Of a stretch of 64,000 nucleotides of DNA, positions 33,253 to 43,795 are shown one piece after another. Numbering within the stretch: the stretch's first letter is position 1; each line of letters begins with the position of its first letter. Position numbers and translations under genes: made by a program. Where the stretch lies: NCBI RefSeq assembly GCF_001613365.1, contig NZ_BDCF01000014.1:124001-188000 (forward strand), given 5' to 3'. The stretch is from Nocardia xishanensis NBRC 101358. Its GTDB lineage: Bacteria > Actinomycetota > Actinomycetes > Mycobacteriales > Mycobacteriaceae. Below the pieces are notes generated by a model that was not told the origin of the DNA, did not search any database, and worked only from the letters and a program-made list of their open reading frames with translations.

Positions 33253-35556
33253 GTGCCGTACCGCAAACCGAAACGTTCTTACGTGCTCCCGATGGTGACC
33301 ACGCTTGCGGTGGCGGCTCCGCTCGCGACACTCACGCAGAGCGATTCGACCGACTACCGCCCGGCCAACGAGTCCGAGCTGGCCGCGGTGCCTGCGCGCC
33401 TGGCCGAAGTGATGCTCACGCAGGTGCCGGATATCACCCTCCCGCTGCGGGAACTGACCGGCCTCGACCTCCCCGACCTGCGACTATCGGACCTACGGAC
33501 GCTGCCGATCCCGTCCTCCATCCCGATACCGGATGGCCTGCCACTGCCGCCGGGCGTACAGCTGCCGAAGGAGATTCCGCTTCCCCGGCTCGCCCCCGGC
33601 CAGGCCGCGCCCGGCTTCACGGCGCCGACCACCACCATCCCCGCGGCGCCAGGGGCATCCGTCCGGTCCATCCCCGGCCAATCGCTCCCGGGACAACCCG
33701 CCGCCCCTGCCCCCGCGCAGTCTCTGCCAGTACAAACCGTCCCCAAGCCCATTCCGGGCCAGCCCATACCCGCCCCCGCTACGCCGAGTCCGGTGCCCAA
33801 GCCTGCGGCTCGCTTCATCTCCGACCCGGCGGCCCTGCCGGAGGGAATCACTCCCGACACGCCCGCACTGGCCCCCGGCGCGCTACCGTCCGAGGTTCTC
33901 GACCAGGTCGGCGCGCAGGTCAAAGAGCTGTCGCGGGAGACGCCGTTCAGCGTCGTCGCCCTCACCGCGCGGGATCTCGCGGACGCGCGCGCGATGGTGC
34001 GCGCCCGTCAACCCGACGGCACGTGGGGCCCTTGGTACGAGTCCGAACCGATCGACACCCGGCGCGACGACCGCGCACCGGCCGAGGGCACCGCGGGCAC
34101 CGAGCCGATCTACGTCGGGAACACCAATTCGGTGCAGATTCTGGTCACCCGCAAATCAACTGCTACGGCTCCGCAAACTTCCAGTACCGCGCCGGGGGCC
34201 GGGTCGCTGCAACCCGTGCCCGCCGCCGCGCCGCACAGTGGCGATCCGGCACAATTCACGCCGCCGTCGCTCACCGCCGTACTGATCGATCCCGGCCGCG
34301 GCGCGAGCGACGGCGCGCTCACCGATGTCGCGGGCGCGCTGCCCGGCGGCGGACCGAACGTGATCACCCGGTCGCAGTGGGGCGCGGACGAATCCATTCG
34401 CTGCGACGAACCTACCTACGACGACGGCCTCGGCGGCGTCACCGTGCACCACACCGCGGGCCGCAACGACTACAGCAAGGCCGAATCGGCGGGCATCGTC
34501 CGCGCGATCTACACCTACCACGCCCAAACCCTCGGCTGGTGCGACATCGGGTACAACGCCCTGGTCGACAAGTACGGCCAAATCTTCGAGGGGCGCTACG
34601 GCGGGCTGGACCGCCCGGTGCAGGGCGCGCACGCGGGCGGGTTCAACGAGAACACCGCCGGCGTGGCCCTCATGGGCAATCACGAGTCCGAGGCGCCATC
34701 GGAGCAGGCGGTGAACGCCGTAGGCAAGTTCATCGGCTGGCGGACCAGGGTCGCGGGCCTGGACCCCAAGGGCCACACCACGATGTACTCCGAGGGCACC
34801 GAATACACCCCGTATGCCGAGGGCGAGGCCGTTGACCTGCCGATCGTGTTCGCGCACCGCGACGTCGGCAACACCGCCTGCCCAGGCGACGCCGCCTACG
34901 CGCTGATGGACCGAATTCGCGACATCGCCGCGGGCGCGGCGGGCGGCTCGGCGCCGCAGCAGAATCCGCGACGCCCGCACCTGCCGGAGCGCACCGAGTC
35001 CGATCTGGCGACGCTGGCCGCGCTGACGGCGCGGCTGATGAGCTTGGTGGACGAGAACATCATCGCCAAGCACTATTCGGCCAAGGGCGGTCCGGACGGC
35101 CCGCTGGGTCAGGCGATGTCCGAGCCGATGCCCGCCGCGCAGGGCCAGCAGTACGCGAAGTTCACCAACGGGTACGTCTACACCGCGCCCGACGGCCGTG
35201 TCATCGAGGTGATGGGCGCGATCCTGCAGCGCTTCCTCCAGCTCGGCGCCGACGCGGGCATTCTCGGCCTGCCGCTCACCGATGCCTACCCGGTGCCGGA
35301 CGGCCTCAGGTCGGATTTCCAGTACGGCTCGCTGATCCTCAACCAGCTCACCGGGATCGTCACGACGGTCTGGAAGACCTACAACGAGACCTACCAGCAG
35401 GAGATGCGCCGTAACCAGGGCAACCAGGTCGCCGCGCCGGTTCCGCCCGCTCCGGCTCCCGTACCGGCGGCAGCCCCTGCCGTGCCAACCGAGCCGGTGG
35501 CTCCGGAGGGGGCACCGGAGGACGACGTCGCGCAGGATCCCGCGCCGGTCGGCTGA
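33253..35556 (+). CDS. Secreted N-acetylmuramoyl-L-alanine amidase with LGFP-type C-terminus (Rv3811-like)
   Basis: A 767-residue exported peptidoglycan hydrolase. Order: basic signal sequence (RKPKRSYVLPMVTTLAVAAPLA), Pro-rich stretch (about residues 90-205), an intermediate domain, an amidase_2/PGRP domain (about 375-550) and LGFP-like repeats (about 600-720), ending in another Pro-rich tail. The zinc ligands are visible as VHHTAG (His399) and FAHRDVGNTACPGD (His535, Cys543). It cleaves the bond between MurNAc and L-Ala of the stem peptide. GTG 33253 has GGAG six bases upstream; ATG 33247 overlaps that site and is unlikely. The position near glf matches Rv3811. Divergent from the SpoIID-like gene. 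Confidence 0.92.
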   Translation: MPYRKPKRSYVLPMVTTLAVAAPLATLTQSDSTDYRPANESELAAVPARLAEVMLTQVPDITLPLRELTGLDLPDLRLSDLRTLPIPSSIPIPDGLPLPPGVQLPKEIPLPRLAPGQAAPGFTAPTTTIPAAPGASVRSIPGQSLPGQPAAPAPAQSLPVQTVPKPIPGQPIPAPATPSPVPKPAARFISDPAALPEGITPDTPALAPGALPSEVLDQVGAQVKELSRETPFSVVALTARDLADARAMVRARQPDGTWGPWYESEPIDTRRDDRAPAEGTAGTEPIYVGNTNSVQILVTRKSTATAPQTSSTAPGAGSLQPVPAAAPHSGDPAQFTPPSLTAVLIDPGRGASDGALTDVAGALPGGGPNVITRSQWGADESIRCDEPTYDDGLGGVTVHHTAGRNDYSKAESAGIVRAIYTYHAQTLGWCDIGYNALVDKYGQIFEGRYGGLDRPVQGAHAGGFNENTAGVALMGNHESEAPSEQAVNAVGKFIGWRTRVAGLDPKGHTTMYSEGTEYTPYAEGEAVDLPIVFAHRDVGNTACPGDAAYALMDRIRDIAAGAAGGSAPQQNPRRPHLPERTESDLATLAALTARLMSLVDENIIAKHYSAKGGPDGPLGQAMSEPMPAAQGQQYAKFTNGYVYTAPDGRVIEVMGAILQRFLQLGADAGILGLPLTDAYPVPDGLRSDFQYGSLILNQLTGIVTTVWKTYNETYQQEMRRNQGNQVAAPVPPAPAPVPAAAPAVPTEPVAPEGAPEDDVAQDPAPVG

Positions 35557-35563
35557 AAGTCGT

Positions 35564-36403
35564 TCAGTCCCACCAGCGTTCGAGCACCTGAGCGACACCG
35601 TTCTCGGCGTTGGTCGCGGTCACCTCGTCGGCCGCGGCCAACGCCTCCGGGTGCGCGTTGGCCATGGCCACGCCGTGCCCGGCCATCTCGAGCATCGGGA
35701 CGTCGTTGGGCATGTCGCCGAAGGCGATGATCGCCGAGTGCTGCACCCCGAGCCGCTGCGCGACGGTGGCCAGACCGGACGCCTTGGTCACGCCCGGCGC
35801 CGACACCTCGATCAGCCCGTGGTCGGTGGAGTAGGTGATGTCGGCGCGATCGCCGATGAGCGGCGCGAGCACCGCGCGCATGTCGCCACTGAGCACACCG
35901 CGCAGCCGGATGAGCATCTTGATCGCGGGCGCGTCGATCACCTCGTGCCGTGCGACGGCCGTGTCGTCCGGGTTGAGCCAGGCGTGCTCGTACTCGGGTG
36001 AGCTGACGAACTGCGGCGTCGCCGCGTCGTGCGCGCTGGCGCCGACGCGTTCGGCGGCGAGACCGCAGCCGGGCAGCGCGCGCTCGGCCAGATCGGCGAT
36101 CCAGCTCAGCGTGTCCACGTCCAGAGTCCGGCTCGCGAGTACCTTGTCCGCGGCGGCATCGTAGATCACCGCCCCGTTGCCGCAGACGCACAGCGGCGCG
36201 AAGCCAAGACCGTCGACCACCGGTTCGATCCAGCGTGGCGGCCTGCCGGTGGCCAGCACGAACGGCACCCCGTCGGCGATCAGCGCGGCGACCGCGGCCT
36301 TGGTGCGGACGGTCACTCGTTCATCGTGATCGATCAGGGTGCCGTCCACATCGGTGGCCACCATCTTCGGTTTGGGCAGGTGCAGGCGTGTCACCTCTTC
36401 CAT
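35564..36403 (-). CDS. HAD-superfamily (Cof-type) phosphatase, Rv3813c-like
   Basis: A 279-residue hydrolase of HAD subfamily IIB. Motif I is ATDVDGTLID (nucleophile Asp), motif II is FVLATGRP, and motif IV is FGDMPNDVPMLEMAG; the cap domain lies between. Cof-type enzymes dephosphorylate sugar phosphates, flavin mononucleotide or similar; the substrate here is unknown. It occupies the Rv3813c position near the amidase. The start is uncertain: the open frame reaches 36478 (304 residues), and ATG codons at 36457 and 36403 are both possible; 36403 gives a length closest to the mycobacterial protein. The stop is only seven bases from the stop of the convergent amidase gene. Confidence 0.85.
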   Translation of the reverse strand: MEEVTRLHLPKPKMVATDVDGTLIDHDERVTVRTKAAVAALIADGVPFVLATGRPPRWIEPVVDGLGFAPLCVCGNGAVIYDAAADKVLASRTLDVDTLSWIADLAERALPGCGLAAERVGASAHDAATPQFVSSPEYEHAWLNPDDTAVARHEVIDAPAIKMLIRLRGVLSGDMRAVLAPLIGDRADITYSTDHGLIEVSAPGVTKASGLATVAQRLGVQHSAIIAFGDMPNDVPMLEMAGHGVAMANAHPEALAAADEVTATNAENGVAQVLERWWD

Positions 36404-36557
36404 CCTGCCGGAAAACCCGCTCGGGGCGGTGGCGGTCGGTGCGGGTTCGCCGGACATGCCCGGGCGGAAGTGTGGCACGCGCGTTCGCGGCGTCGTCCTT
36501 ATGATCAGGGGCTAACACTCGAACGCCGGCCCGGCCGGCCGGAGAACCAGAGGACTG

Positions 36558-37535
36558 ATGACCGGCTTCCTGCTACGACGCGCGCTCAATTATGTCGTGC
36601 TGTTGCTGCTGGCTTCGTTCCTGACGTTCAGCCTCGCGTCGCTGACATTTCGGCCGCTGGACAGTCTCGAACAGCGCAACCCCCGCCCGCCACAGGCGGT
36701 GATCGATGCCAAGGCCGAGGAATTGCATCTCGACGATCCGATTCCGCAGCGCTATATCACCTGGCTGAAGGGTATCCCCAGCGGGGATTTCGGCACGACG
36801 CTCGCGGGCCAACCGGTGAGCGAGGAATTGCCGCGCCGGGTCGCGGTGAGCCTGCGGCTGTTGATCGTCGGTTCGATCGTCGGCACGGTGCTCGGTGTGC
36901 TGATCGGCGCGGCGGGCGCGATTCGGCAATACAAATTCAGTGATTACTTCACGACCGTCGTCTCGCTGTTGATTCTCAGTACCCCGATATTCCTCCTGGC
37001 CACGCTGCTGAAATACGGGGCGCTGGAGATCAATTCGGCGACCGGCTCGCAGATATTCCTCTACACCGGCGAGACGTCGGCGAGCTCGATCGAGGGCTTC
37101 TGGCCGCAGCTGGTCGACCGGCTCCAGCATCTGGTGCTGCCCACCGCGGCGCTGGCGCTCGGCGGCATGGCGGGCTACAGCCGCTACCAGCGCAACGCGA
37201 TGCTCGACGTGCTGCAGAGCGATTTCATACGCACCGCCCGCGCCAAGGGCCTGACCAGGAACAAGGCGCTCTACAAGCACGGACTGCGCACCGCGCTGAT
37301 CCCGATGGCCACGCTGTTCGCCTACAGCCTCGGCGGCCTGATCACCGGCGCGACCTTCACCGAGAAGATCTTCGGCTGGCACGGCGTCGGCGAGTGGCTG
37401 GTCGATTCGATCAACGCCCAGGACCTGTACGTGGTGGTGACGGTGACCGCGTTCGCCGGTCTGGTCGTGCTGGTGTCCGGCCTGCTCTCCGACATCGTCT
37501 ACGCGATTCTCGATCCCAGGGTGCGTGTGGGATGA
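36558..37535 (+). CDS. Oligopeptide/dipeptide ABC transporter permease (DppB/OppB type)
   Basis: A 325-residue inner-membrane subunit, first of a six-gene transport operon. It starts FLLRRALNYVVLLLLASFLTF, has the large first periplasmic loop (DPIPQRYITWLKGIPSGDFG) and the EAA-loop region MAGYSRYQRNAMLDVLQSDF plus ARAKGLTRNKALYKHGLR that docks to the ATPase. The ATG has AGAGGA a few bases upstream. A second permease follows after 46 bp. Substrate is probably peptides, but the three binding proteins leave the range open. Confidence 0.93.
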   Translation: MTGFLLRRALNYVVLLLLASFLTFSLASLTFRPLDSLEQRNPRPPQAVIDAKAEELHLDDPIPQRYITWLKGIPSGDFGTTLAGQPVSEELPRRVAVSLRLLIVGSIVGTVLGVLIGAAGAIRQYKFSDYFTTVVSLLILSTPIFLLATLLKYGALEINSATGSQIFLYTGETSASSIEGFWPQLVDRLQHLVLPTAALALGGMAGYSRYQRNAMLDVLQSDFIRTARAKGLTRNKALYKHGLRTALIPMATLFAYSLGGLITGATFTEKIFGWHGVGEWLVDSINAQDLYVVVTVTAFAGLVVLVSGLLSDIVYAILDPRVRVG

Positions 37536-37581
37536 CCACTGATCGACTTCGCCCGGCGAATCCCGGCAGGGGGGCAGCAGC

Positions 37582-38511
37582 ATGACCGAAGCCGAGATCA
37601 TCGTCCAAGGCGCGCCAGAGGTCGCCGCGGCCGGGCGGCGCAAGCTGGTGCTGCGGCGTTTCCTGCGCAACAAGCCGGCGGTCGCCGGCGCCGTGGTGCT
37701 GGTGCTGCTGTTCGTCGCGAGTTTCGCGCTGCCGCCGTTGCTGCCATGGGACTACCAGGAGATGGACTACACCGCGCTGCTGAAACCGCCCAGCGCCGAA
37801 CATCCCTTCGGCACCACCCAGATCGGTCAGGACGTGCTCGCGCAGACCCTGCGCGGATTGCAGAAATCGCTGGTCATCGGCCTGTGCGTGGCGCTGATCT
37901 CGACCACCATCGCGGCGACGACGGGCGCGCTCGCCGGTCTGCTCGGCGGCTGGACCGACCGGGCCATCATGTGGTTCGTCGACCTGCTGCTCGTGGTGCC
38001 GAGCTTCATCGTCATCGCGCTGTTCGCGCCGCGCACGAAGGGCAGTGGTTCGATCGCGCTGCTCATCGTGCTGCTCGCGGTGTTCGGCTGGATGATCAGC
38101 GCGCGCATCGTGCGCGGTCTGACGCTGAGCCTGCGTGATCGCGAATTCGTCAGGGCCGCACGGTACATGGGCGCGCCGACGCACACCGTCATCGTCAGCC
38201 ACATCGTGCCCAACATCGCGTCGATCCTGATCATCGACACCACGCTCACCGTCGGCGCGGCGATCATGGCCGAAACGGGACTGAGCTTCCTCGGTTTCGG
38301 CGTGCAGCCGCCGGACGTCTCGCTCGGCTCACTGATCGCGGCGGGAACCAAGTCCGCGCTGACCTATCCGTGGCTGTTCCTGTTCTCCGGTGGCCTGCTG
38401 ATCGTCACCGTGCTGTGCGCGAACCTGGTCGGTGACGGTTTGCGCGACGCGTTCGACCCGAGCGCCAAGCGGGCTCGGTCGCGCAAGAAGGCAAAGAAGG
38501 CTGAGGCATGA
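37582..38511 (+). CDS. Oligopeptide/dipeptide ABC transporter permease (DppC/OppC type)
   Basis: A 309-residue partner of the preceding permease. The N-terminal [42 protein letters not shown] (split: an OppC hallmark [11 protein letters not shown]), and the EAA region [20 protein letters not shown] identify it, with about six membrane segments and a Lys/Arg-rich C-terminus. GCAGGGGGG precedes the ATG. Its TGA overlaps the ATG of the ATPase gene (ATGA), so both are co-translated. Confidence 0.93.
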   Translation: MTEAEIIVQGAPEVAAAGRRKLVLRRFLRNKPAVAGAVVLVLLFVASFALPPLLPWDYQEMDYTALLKPPSAEHPFGTTQIGQDVLAQTLRGLQKSLVIGLCVALISTTIAATTGALAGLLGGWTDRAIMWFVDLLLVVPSFIVIALFAPRTKGSGSIALLIVLLAVFGWMISARIVRGLTLSLRDREFVRAARYMGAPTHTVIVSHIVPNIASILIIDTTLTVGAAIMAETGLSFLGFGVQPPDVSLGSLIAAGTKSALTYPWLFLFSGGLLIVTVLCANLVGDGLRDAFDPSAKRARSRKKAKKAEA

Positions 38512-40355
38512 CCGCCAATTCCACCGCCCCCCTCTTGGAGGTCTCCGATCTGCGAGTCTCCTTCCCCAGCGAGGAGGGCCGCATCGACGCCGTGCGCGGG
38601 GTGAACTACAGCGTCGCAGACGGCGAGGTGCTCGCCATCGTCGGCGAATCGGGTTCGGGCAAGTCGGTGTCGTCGCTGGCGGTGATGGGTCTGCTCCCCG
38701 AGCAGGCGCGGGTCAACGGGTCCATCCGGCTGCGCGGGCGCGAACTGCTGGGGCTGGCCGATCGGGAGATGTCGCGGTTGCGCGGCAGCTCGATCAGCAT
38801 GGTCTTCCAGGACCCGCTCTCCGCGCTCACTCCGGTGTACCGGGTCGGCGATCAGATCGCCGAGGCGCTGCTCGCGCACGGCGCCCACAGCAGGAAGGAA
38901 GCCGCCGAGAAGGCGGTCGAGCTGCTGGAACTGGTCGGCATCGATGACGCGAGGACGCGCGCCAAGGCCTTCCCGCACGAGTTCTCCGGCGGTATGCGCC
39001 AGCGCGTGGTGATCGCGATGGCCATCGCCAACGATCCGGCGCTGATCATCTGCGACGAGCCGACCACCGCGCTGGACGTCACCGTGCAGAAGCAGATCCT
39101 GAATCTGCTGCGCAAGGCGCGTGACATCACCGGCGCGGGCGTCATCATGATCACCCACGACATGGGCATCGCCGCGACGCTGGCCGACCGGGTCGCGGTG
39201 ATGTACGCGGGTCGCATCGTCGAAACCGCCACGGCGAGCGAACTTTTCAACGCGCCGCGGATGCCGTACACGGTCGGGCTGCTCGGCTCGATCCCGCGCA
39301 TGGACGGGCCAGCGCGCAGGCCGCTCATCCCGATCGTCGGCGCGCCGCCCGCCATGCACGCGCTGCCGCCAGGCTGCTCGTTCGCGCCGCGCTGCCCGAT
39401 CTCGATCGAGCAGTGCCGCGCCGCCGAGCCGCCGCTGGAGCCGACCGGCACCGGCCACGCCGCCGCCTGCATCCGCACCGAGGAGGTCGGCACGGACGGG
39501 CTGTTCGAGGCGTACCGCTCCGAGATCGAGGAGCCCGCAGCCGAGCCCGAGACCGGCAAGGGCGTGGTGCTCCGGGTCACCGACCTGGTCAAGACCTTCC
39601 CGATCACCTCGGGCGTGGTGTTCCAGCGCCGCAAGGGCGAGGTGCGCGCCGTCGACGGCATCAGCTTCGAGGTGCCAGCGGGACGAACGCTGGCGCTGGT
39701 CGGCGAGTCGGGATCGGGAAAGTCCACCACGCTCACCCAGATTCTCGACCTGGTGCAGCCGCAGTCGGGCACCATCGAGATCATGGGCCGCGACGTGTCC
39801 ACCCTGACCAAGGCCGAGCGGCGCGAGATCCGGCGCACGATGCAGATCGTCTTCCAGGATCCGACCGCGTCGCTCGACCCGCGCCTGCCGATCTTCGACG
39901 CGCTGGCCCAACCGCTGCGCATCGACGGCCGCTCGCGCGCCGAGATCGCCCGCCGGGTGCCGGAACTGCTCGAGCAGGTCGGCTTGCGTCCCGAACACGC
40001 AGACCGCTATCCCGCCGATTTCTCCGGCGGGCAGAAACAACGCATCAGCATCGCGCGCGCCCTCGCGCTCGATCCCGAGCTGCTCGTGCTCGACGAGCCG
40101 GTGTCCTCGCTGGACGTCTCGATCCAGGCCGGTGTGCTGAACCTGCTGCGCGACCTGCAGACCGAGCGCGGCCTGTCGTATCTGTTCGTCTCGCACGATC
40201 TGTCGGTGGTGCGCAACCTGGCCCACCACATCGCGGTGATGTACCGCGGCAAGATCGTCGAATCCGGTCCGGCCGAGCAGATTTTCGCCAACCCCGCGCA
40301 CGAGTACACCCGCAGGCTGATCGACGCGGTGCCCATGCCTGTGGTCAGCCGATAG
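38508..40355 (+). CDS. Fused double ATP-binding subunit of the peptide ABC transporter (DppD-DppF fusion)
   Basis: One 615-residue chain holds both nucleotide-binding domains. Domain 1: Walker [12 protein letters not shown] (residues 46-56), signature FSGGMRQR (159-166), Walker [13 protein letters not shown]. Domain 2: Walker [11 protein letters not shown] (399 on), signature FSGGQKQR (505 on), Walker [13 protein letters not shown]. Each is followed by the Opp/Dpp C-terminal region; the first contains the Cys-rich segment [16 protein letters not shown], which in homologues binds an iron-sulfur cluster or forms a structural patch. The second domain's tail is shorter. It energises transport through the two upstream permeases. 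Overlaps dppC-like by 4 bp. Confidence 0.95.
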   Translation: MTANSTAPLLEVSDLRVSFPSEEGRIDAVRGVNYSVADGEVLAIVGESGSGKSVSSLAVMGLLPEQARVNGSIRLRGRELLGLADREMSRLRGSSISMVFQDPLSALTPVYRVGDQIAEALLAHGAHSRKEAAEKAVELLELVGIDDARTRAKAFPHEFSGGMRQRVVIAMAIANDPALIICDEPTTALDVTVQKQILNLLRKARDITGAGVIMITHDMGIAATLADRVAVMYAGRIVETATASELFNAPRMPYTVGLLGSIPRMDGPARRPLIPIVGAPPAMHALPPGCSFAPRCPISIEQCRAAEPPLEPTGTGHAAACIRTEEVGTDGLFEAYRSEIEEPAAEPETGKGVVLRVTDLVKTFPITSGVVFQRRKGEVRAVDGISFEVPAGRTLALVGESGSGKSTTLTQILDLVQPQSGTIEIMGRDVSTLTKAERREIRRTMQIVFQDPTASLDPRLPIFDALAQPLRIDGRSRAEIARRVPELLEQVGLRPEHADRYPADFSGGQKQRISIARALALDPELLVLDEPVSSLDVSIQAGVLNLLRDLQTERGLSYLFVSHDLSVVRNLAHHIAVMYRGKIVESGPAEQIFANPAHEYTRRLIDAVPMPVVSR

Positions 40356-40368
40356 TCAGGAGGGCAGC

Positions 40369-42048
40369 ATGCGGATCCGATCGAAGGGAATGCGCTGGGT
40401 CGCGGGCGCGGTGGCGGTCGGGCTGATCGCCGCCGGGTGCGGCACAGCCGACGACGATTCGGCCGCCGGCCTGTCCGACGCGCTCGGCACCACAAGCGAA
40501 ATCAATCCCAAACCCCGCGAAGAGGTCCGCGAAGGCGGCAATCTCCGGTTGGCGACCACCTCGTACCCGGCGAACTGGAACACCCTGTCCAACGACGGGA
40601 ACGAAGGCGAGATCGCCGACATCGAGCGCCCGATGATGCCGCGCGCGTTCGACACCGACGCCGCGGGCGAATTGTCGATCAACCACGACTATTTCGCCGA
40701 TGTCGCGCTGACCGGCACCGATCCGCAGCAGGTCACCTACACCATCAATCCGAAGGCCGTCTGGTCCGACGGCACCCCGATCACCTGGGAGGATTTCCGT
40801 TCCCAGGCGAACGCGCTGAGCGGCAGGGACAAGCGGTTCCTGATCGCCATCACCAACGGTTTCGAGTTCGTGGACAAGGTCGAGCGCGGCGTCGACGACC
40901 GCCAGGCCGTCCTCACGTTCAGCCACCCCTACGCCGAATGGCGCGGCCAGTTCGCAGGCAACGCCGCGCTGTTCCCGAAATCGGTGACGCAGGACCCCGA
41001 CGCGTTCAACCACAGCCTGGCCGACGCGATGGGTCCGACTGCGGGACCGTTCCTTGTGCAGTCCACCGACCGCGGTCAGGGCCGAATCGTGTTGGGCCGC
41101 AACCCGAACTGGTGGGGCGAGCGCCCCAAGCTGGACACCATCACCTACTCGGTGCTGGATCGCAGCGCCTGGGTCGCCGCCCTGCAGAACAACGAGATCG
41201 ACGCGGTACTGCTCAATTCGATCGACGACGTGAAGAACGTGCGTGGCACCGGCGGTCTCGAGGTGCGCAGGGCGCCGGGCAACCGCTGGCGACACATCAC
41301 CTTCAACGGCGCCCCCGGCTCGATCCTCGCCGATCCCGCGGTGCGCGTGGCCATTTCGAAGGCGATCGATCGCCAGGGCATCGCCACCGCAACCCAGCAC
41401 GGCTTGGTCGAGAGCCCCAAGCCGCTGAACAACCACGTCTATCTGCAAGGGCAGCACGGCTACCAGGACAACAGCCTGCCTTACGATCCCGAAGCGGCGG
41501 CGCGCGAACTCGACGCGCTCGGCTGGAAGCTCAACGGCGACGTCCGGGAGAAGGACGGGCGCAAGCTGATCATCCGCGACGTGATGTACAACGACGCGCT
41601 GTGGGTGCAGATCGCGCAGATCATCCAGCAGAATCTGGCGCGCATCGGCGTCGGGCTCGTCATCGACACCAAACCGGGCGCGGGCTACTTCACCGACGTC
41701 ATCCAGCCGGGCGATTTCGACGCCGCCCAGTTCGTTTTCCAGGGTGACGCGTTCCCGCTCAGCAGTATTCGGCAGATCTACTACTACGACCCGAACGACC
41801 TGCAGGGCAACTTCGGGCGCATCGGCTCGCCGGAACTGAACGCGCTCATCGAGCGCACCCTGCGCGAGCTCGATCCCGCGAAGGCCATCGAGCTGGCCAA
41901 CGAGGTGGACCGCAAAGTTTTCGAGGAGGGGCACTCGCTGCCGCTCACCCAGTCGGACGGCAGCTGGGGCGTCCGCGCCGAGGTGGCCAACTTCGGCTCG
42001 CCCGGCCTGGCGTCCTACGACTACACCAAGATCGGATTCGTGAAATGA
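40369..42048 (+). CDS. ABC transporter substrate-binding lipoprotein, family 5 (copy 1 of 3)
   Basis: A 559-residue extracytoplasmic solute-binding protein. The lipobox LIAAGC places the lipidated Cys at 24. Family-5 features: EGGNLRLATTSYPANWN, VTYTINPKAVWSDGTPITWEDF, GPFLVQSTDRGQGRIVLGRNPNWW and VREKDGRKLIIR. AGGAGG lies five bases before the ATG, 13 bases after the ATPase stop. It would deliver peptides or similar ligands to the upstream permeases. Its stop overlaps the start of the second binding-protein gene (ATGA). The three copies share most motifs but differ in their lobes, so specificity probably differs. Confidence 0.93.
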   Translation: MRIRSKGMRWVAGAVAVGLIAAGCGTADDDSAAGLSDALGTTSEINPKPREEVREGGNLRLATTSYPANWNTLSNDGNEGEIADIERPMMPRAFDTDAAGELSINHDYFADVALTGTDPQQVTYTINPKAVWSDGTPITWEDFRSQANALSGRDKRFLIAITNGFEFVDKVERGVDDRQAVLTFSHPYAEWRGQFAGNAALFPKSVTQDPDAFNHSLADAMGPTAGPFLVQSTDRGQGRIVLGRNPNWWGERPKLDTITYSVLDRSAWVAALQNNEIDAVLLNSIDDVKNVRGTGGLEVRRAPGNRWRHITFNGAPGSILADPAVRVAISKAIDRQGIATATQHGLVESPKPLNNHVYLQGQHGYQDNSLPYDPEAAARELDALGWKLNGDVREKDGRKLIIRDVMYNDALWVQIAQIIQQNLARIGVGLVIDTKPGAGYFTDVIQPGDFDAAQFVFQGDAFPLSSIRQIYYYDPNDLQGNFGRIGSPELNALIERTLRELDPAKAIELANEVDRKVFEEGHSLPLTQSDGSWGVRAEVANFGSPGLASYDYTKIGFVK

Positions 42049-43727
42049 CCGCAGCACTCTCTTCTCGTCGTCGGCTCGGCCTCGGGATCGCCGCGCCCGC
42101 GCTGGCCGTCGCACTGCTGCTGGCGGGCTGCGGAGCGGACGCCTCCGTGCAGTCCGGCTCCAGTTCGATCGGCACGAGCAACGACATCAACCCCCGCGAC
42201 CCCAGCGAGTTGCGCGAAGGCGGCAATCTGCGTTTGGCGCTGACCAGCTTCCCGGAGACCTTCAACTCCTCGCACGTGGACGCCTCGGGCGACGTCGGTG
42301 ACGTCGTCGAGTGGATGCTGCCCGGCACTTTGAGTTCTGACGCGGCTGGTGAACTCACGACCGATTCCAATTACTTCACCCGTATCGAGCTGACCAACAC
42401 CGAACCACAGCAGATCACCTACACCATCAACCCGAAGGCCGTCTGGTCCGACGGCAGCCCGATCACCTGGGAGGACCTGCGCTCCCAGGTGAACGCGCTG
42501 AGCGGCCGGAACACGGCGTACCAGGTGCGCGCGACCCAGGGCTACAGCCGGGTCGAGAAGGTGGAGCGCGGCGTCGACGACCGGCAGGCGATCGTCACCT
42601 TCGGCCAGCACTACGCCGAATGGCAGGGGCTGTTCAACCCGCTCTACCCGAAGGCGTCCACCGAATCGCCCGAGTCCTTCGAGAACTGGGCGCGCAACAG
42701 TCTGCCGATCTCGTCGGGTCCGTTCCTGATCGACTCGATCGACCGCGCTCAGCAGCGCATCGTGCTGAAGCGCAACCCGAAGTGGTGGGGTGACACCCCG
42801 AAGCTCGACACCGTCACCTTCAGCGTGCTCGACTACTCCGCGCGCATCTCCGCGCTGCAGAACAACGAGCTCGACTACGCGTCCGTATCCGGCATCGACG
42901 AGGTGAAGACCGCGACCAACTCGCCGGGCATCCGGGTGCGCCGCGCCGCCGCGCCGCGCTTCTCGCACTTCACCTTCAACGGCGCGCCCGGCTCGCTGCT
43001 CGAGGACGCGCGGCTGCGCGTCGCGATCGCCAAGGCCATCGACCGGCAGGGCATCGCCACCGCGACGCAGAACGGCATCGTCGACAACCCCAAGCCGCTG
43101 AACAACCACGTCTACCTGAACGGCCAGAAGGGCTACCAGGACAACGCCGCCGCCATCGCCTACGACCCCGCCGGCGCCGCTCGGATGCTCGACGAGCTGG
43201 GCTGGAAGCTCAACGGCGACGTGCGCGAGAAGGACGGCCGCAAGCTGGAACTGCGCAATGTGATGTACCAGCAGGACACCTGGGTTCAGATGGCCCAGAT
43301 CGCCCAGCAGAACCTGGCCGCCATCGGCGTGAAGATGATCATCCAAACCTACCCGGGCAACGGCCTTTTCACCGACGTGATCGATCCGGGCAACTTCGAG
43401 ATCTGCCAGTTCACCTGGTCCGGCGGCATTCTCCCGCTCGGCGCGCTGCCGCAGATCTACGCCTACGACCCGAACAACCGGCTGAGCAACAAGGGCCGCG
43501 TCGGCAGCCCCGAACTGAACGCGCTGATCGAGGAGACGATCTCCGAGCTCGATCCGGACAAGGCCATCGAGCTGGCCAACCGGGCCGACAAGATGATCTT
43601 CGACATCGGCCACTCGGTGCCGATCGTGCAGTCGGCGGGCACCGTCGCGGTGCGCGAGAACCTGGCCAATTACGGCGCGTTCGGGCTGGCCTCCTTCGAC
43701 GCAACTAAAGTCGGCTTCGTGAAGTGA
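42045..43727 (+). CDS. ABC transporter substrate-binding lipoprotein, family 5 (copy 2 of 3)
   Basis: A 560-residue lipoprotein (lipobox LLLAGC, Cys29). It shares with copies 1 and 3 the TSNDINPRDPSELREGGNLRL-type start after the linker (here split as TSNDINPRDP and EGGNLRLAL), the VWSDGSPITWEDLRSQVNAL block and the NAPKWWGDTP-like RNPKWWGDTPK motif. Copies 2 and 3 look closer to each other than to copy 1. It is translationally coupled to copy 1 by a 4-bp overlap. A 12-bp hairpin follows one base after its stop and may modulate expression of copy 3. Confidence 0.93.
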   Translation: MTAALSSRRRLGLGIAAPALAVALLLAGCGADASVQSGSSSIGTSNDINPRDPSELREGGNLRLALTSFPETFNSSHVDASGDVGDVVEWMLPGTLSSDAAGELTTDSNYFTRIELTNTEPQQITYTINPKAVWSDGSPITWEDLRSQVNALSGRNTAYQVRATQGYSRVEKVERGVDDRQAIVTFGQHYAEWQGLFNPLYPKASTESPESFENWARNSLPISSGPFLIDSIDRAQQRIVLKRNPKWWGDTPKLDTVTFSVLDYSARISALQNNELDYASVSGIDEVKTATNSPGIRVRRAAAPRFSHFTFNGAPGSLLEDARLRVAIAKAIDRQGIATATQNGIVDNPKPLNNHVYLNGQKGYQDNAAAIAYDPAGAARMLDELGWKLNGDVREKDGRKLELRNVMYQQDTWVQMAQIAQQNLAAIGVKMIIQTYPGNGLFTDVIDPGNFEICQFTWSGGILPLGALPQIYAYDPNNRLSNKGRVGSPELNALIEETISELDPDKAIELANRADKMIFDIGHSVPIVQSAGTVAVRENLANYGAFGLASFDATKVGFVK

Positions 43728-43728
43728 C

Positions 43729-43759
43729 GTGATACCGCGTCGACATGACGCGGTATCAC
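43729..43759 (+). promoter_or_regulatory. Perfect 12-bp hairpin between binding-protein copies 2 and 3
   Basis: GTGATACCGCGT (43729-43740) and ACGCGGTATCAC (43748-43759) with a 7-nt loop. It starts one base after the stop and has no T-run, so it is more likely an RNase barrier or attenuator than a full terminator. Confidence 0.6.
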
Positions 43760-43795
43760 CGATCGGGCGTCGACAGATGTGGAAGGACCAGCTCT

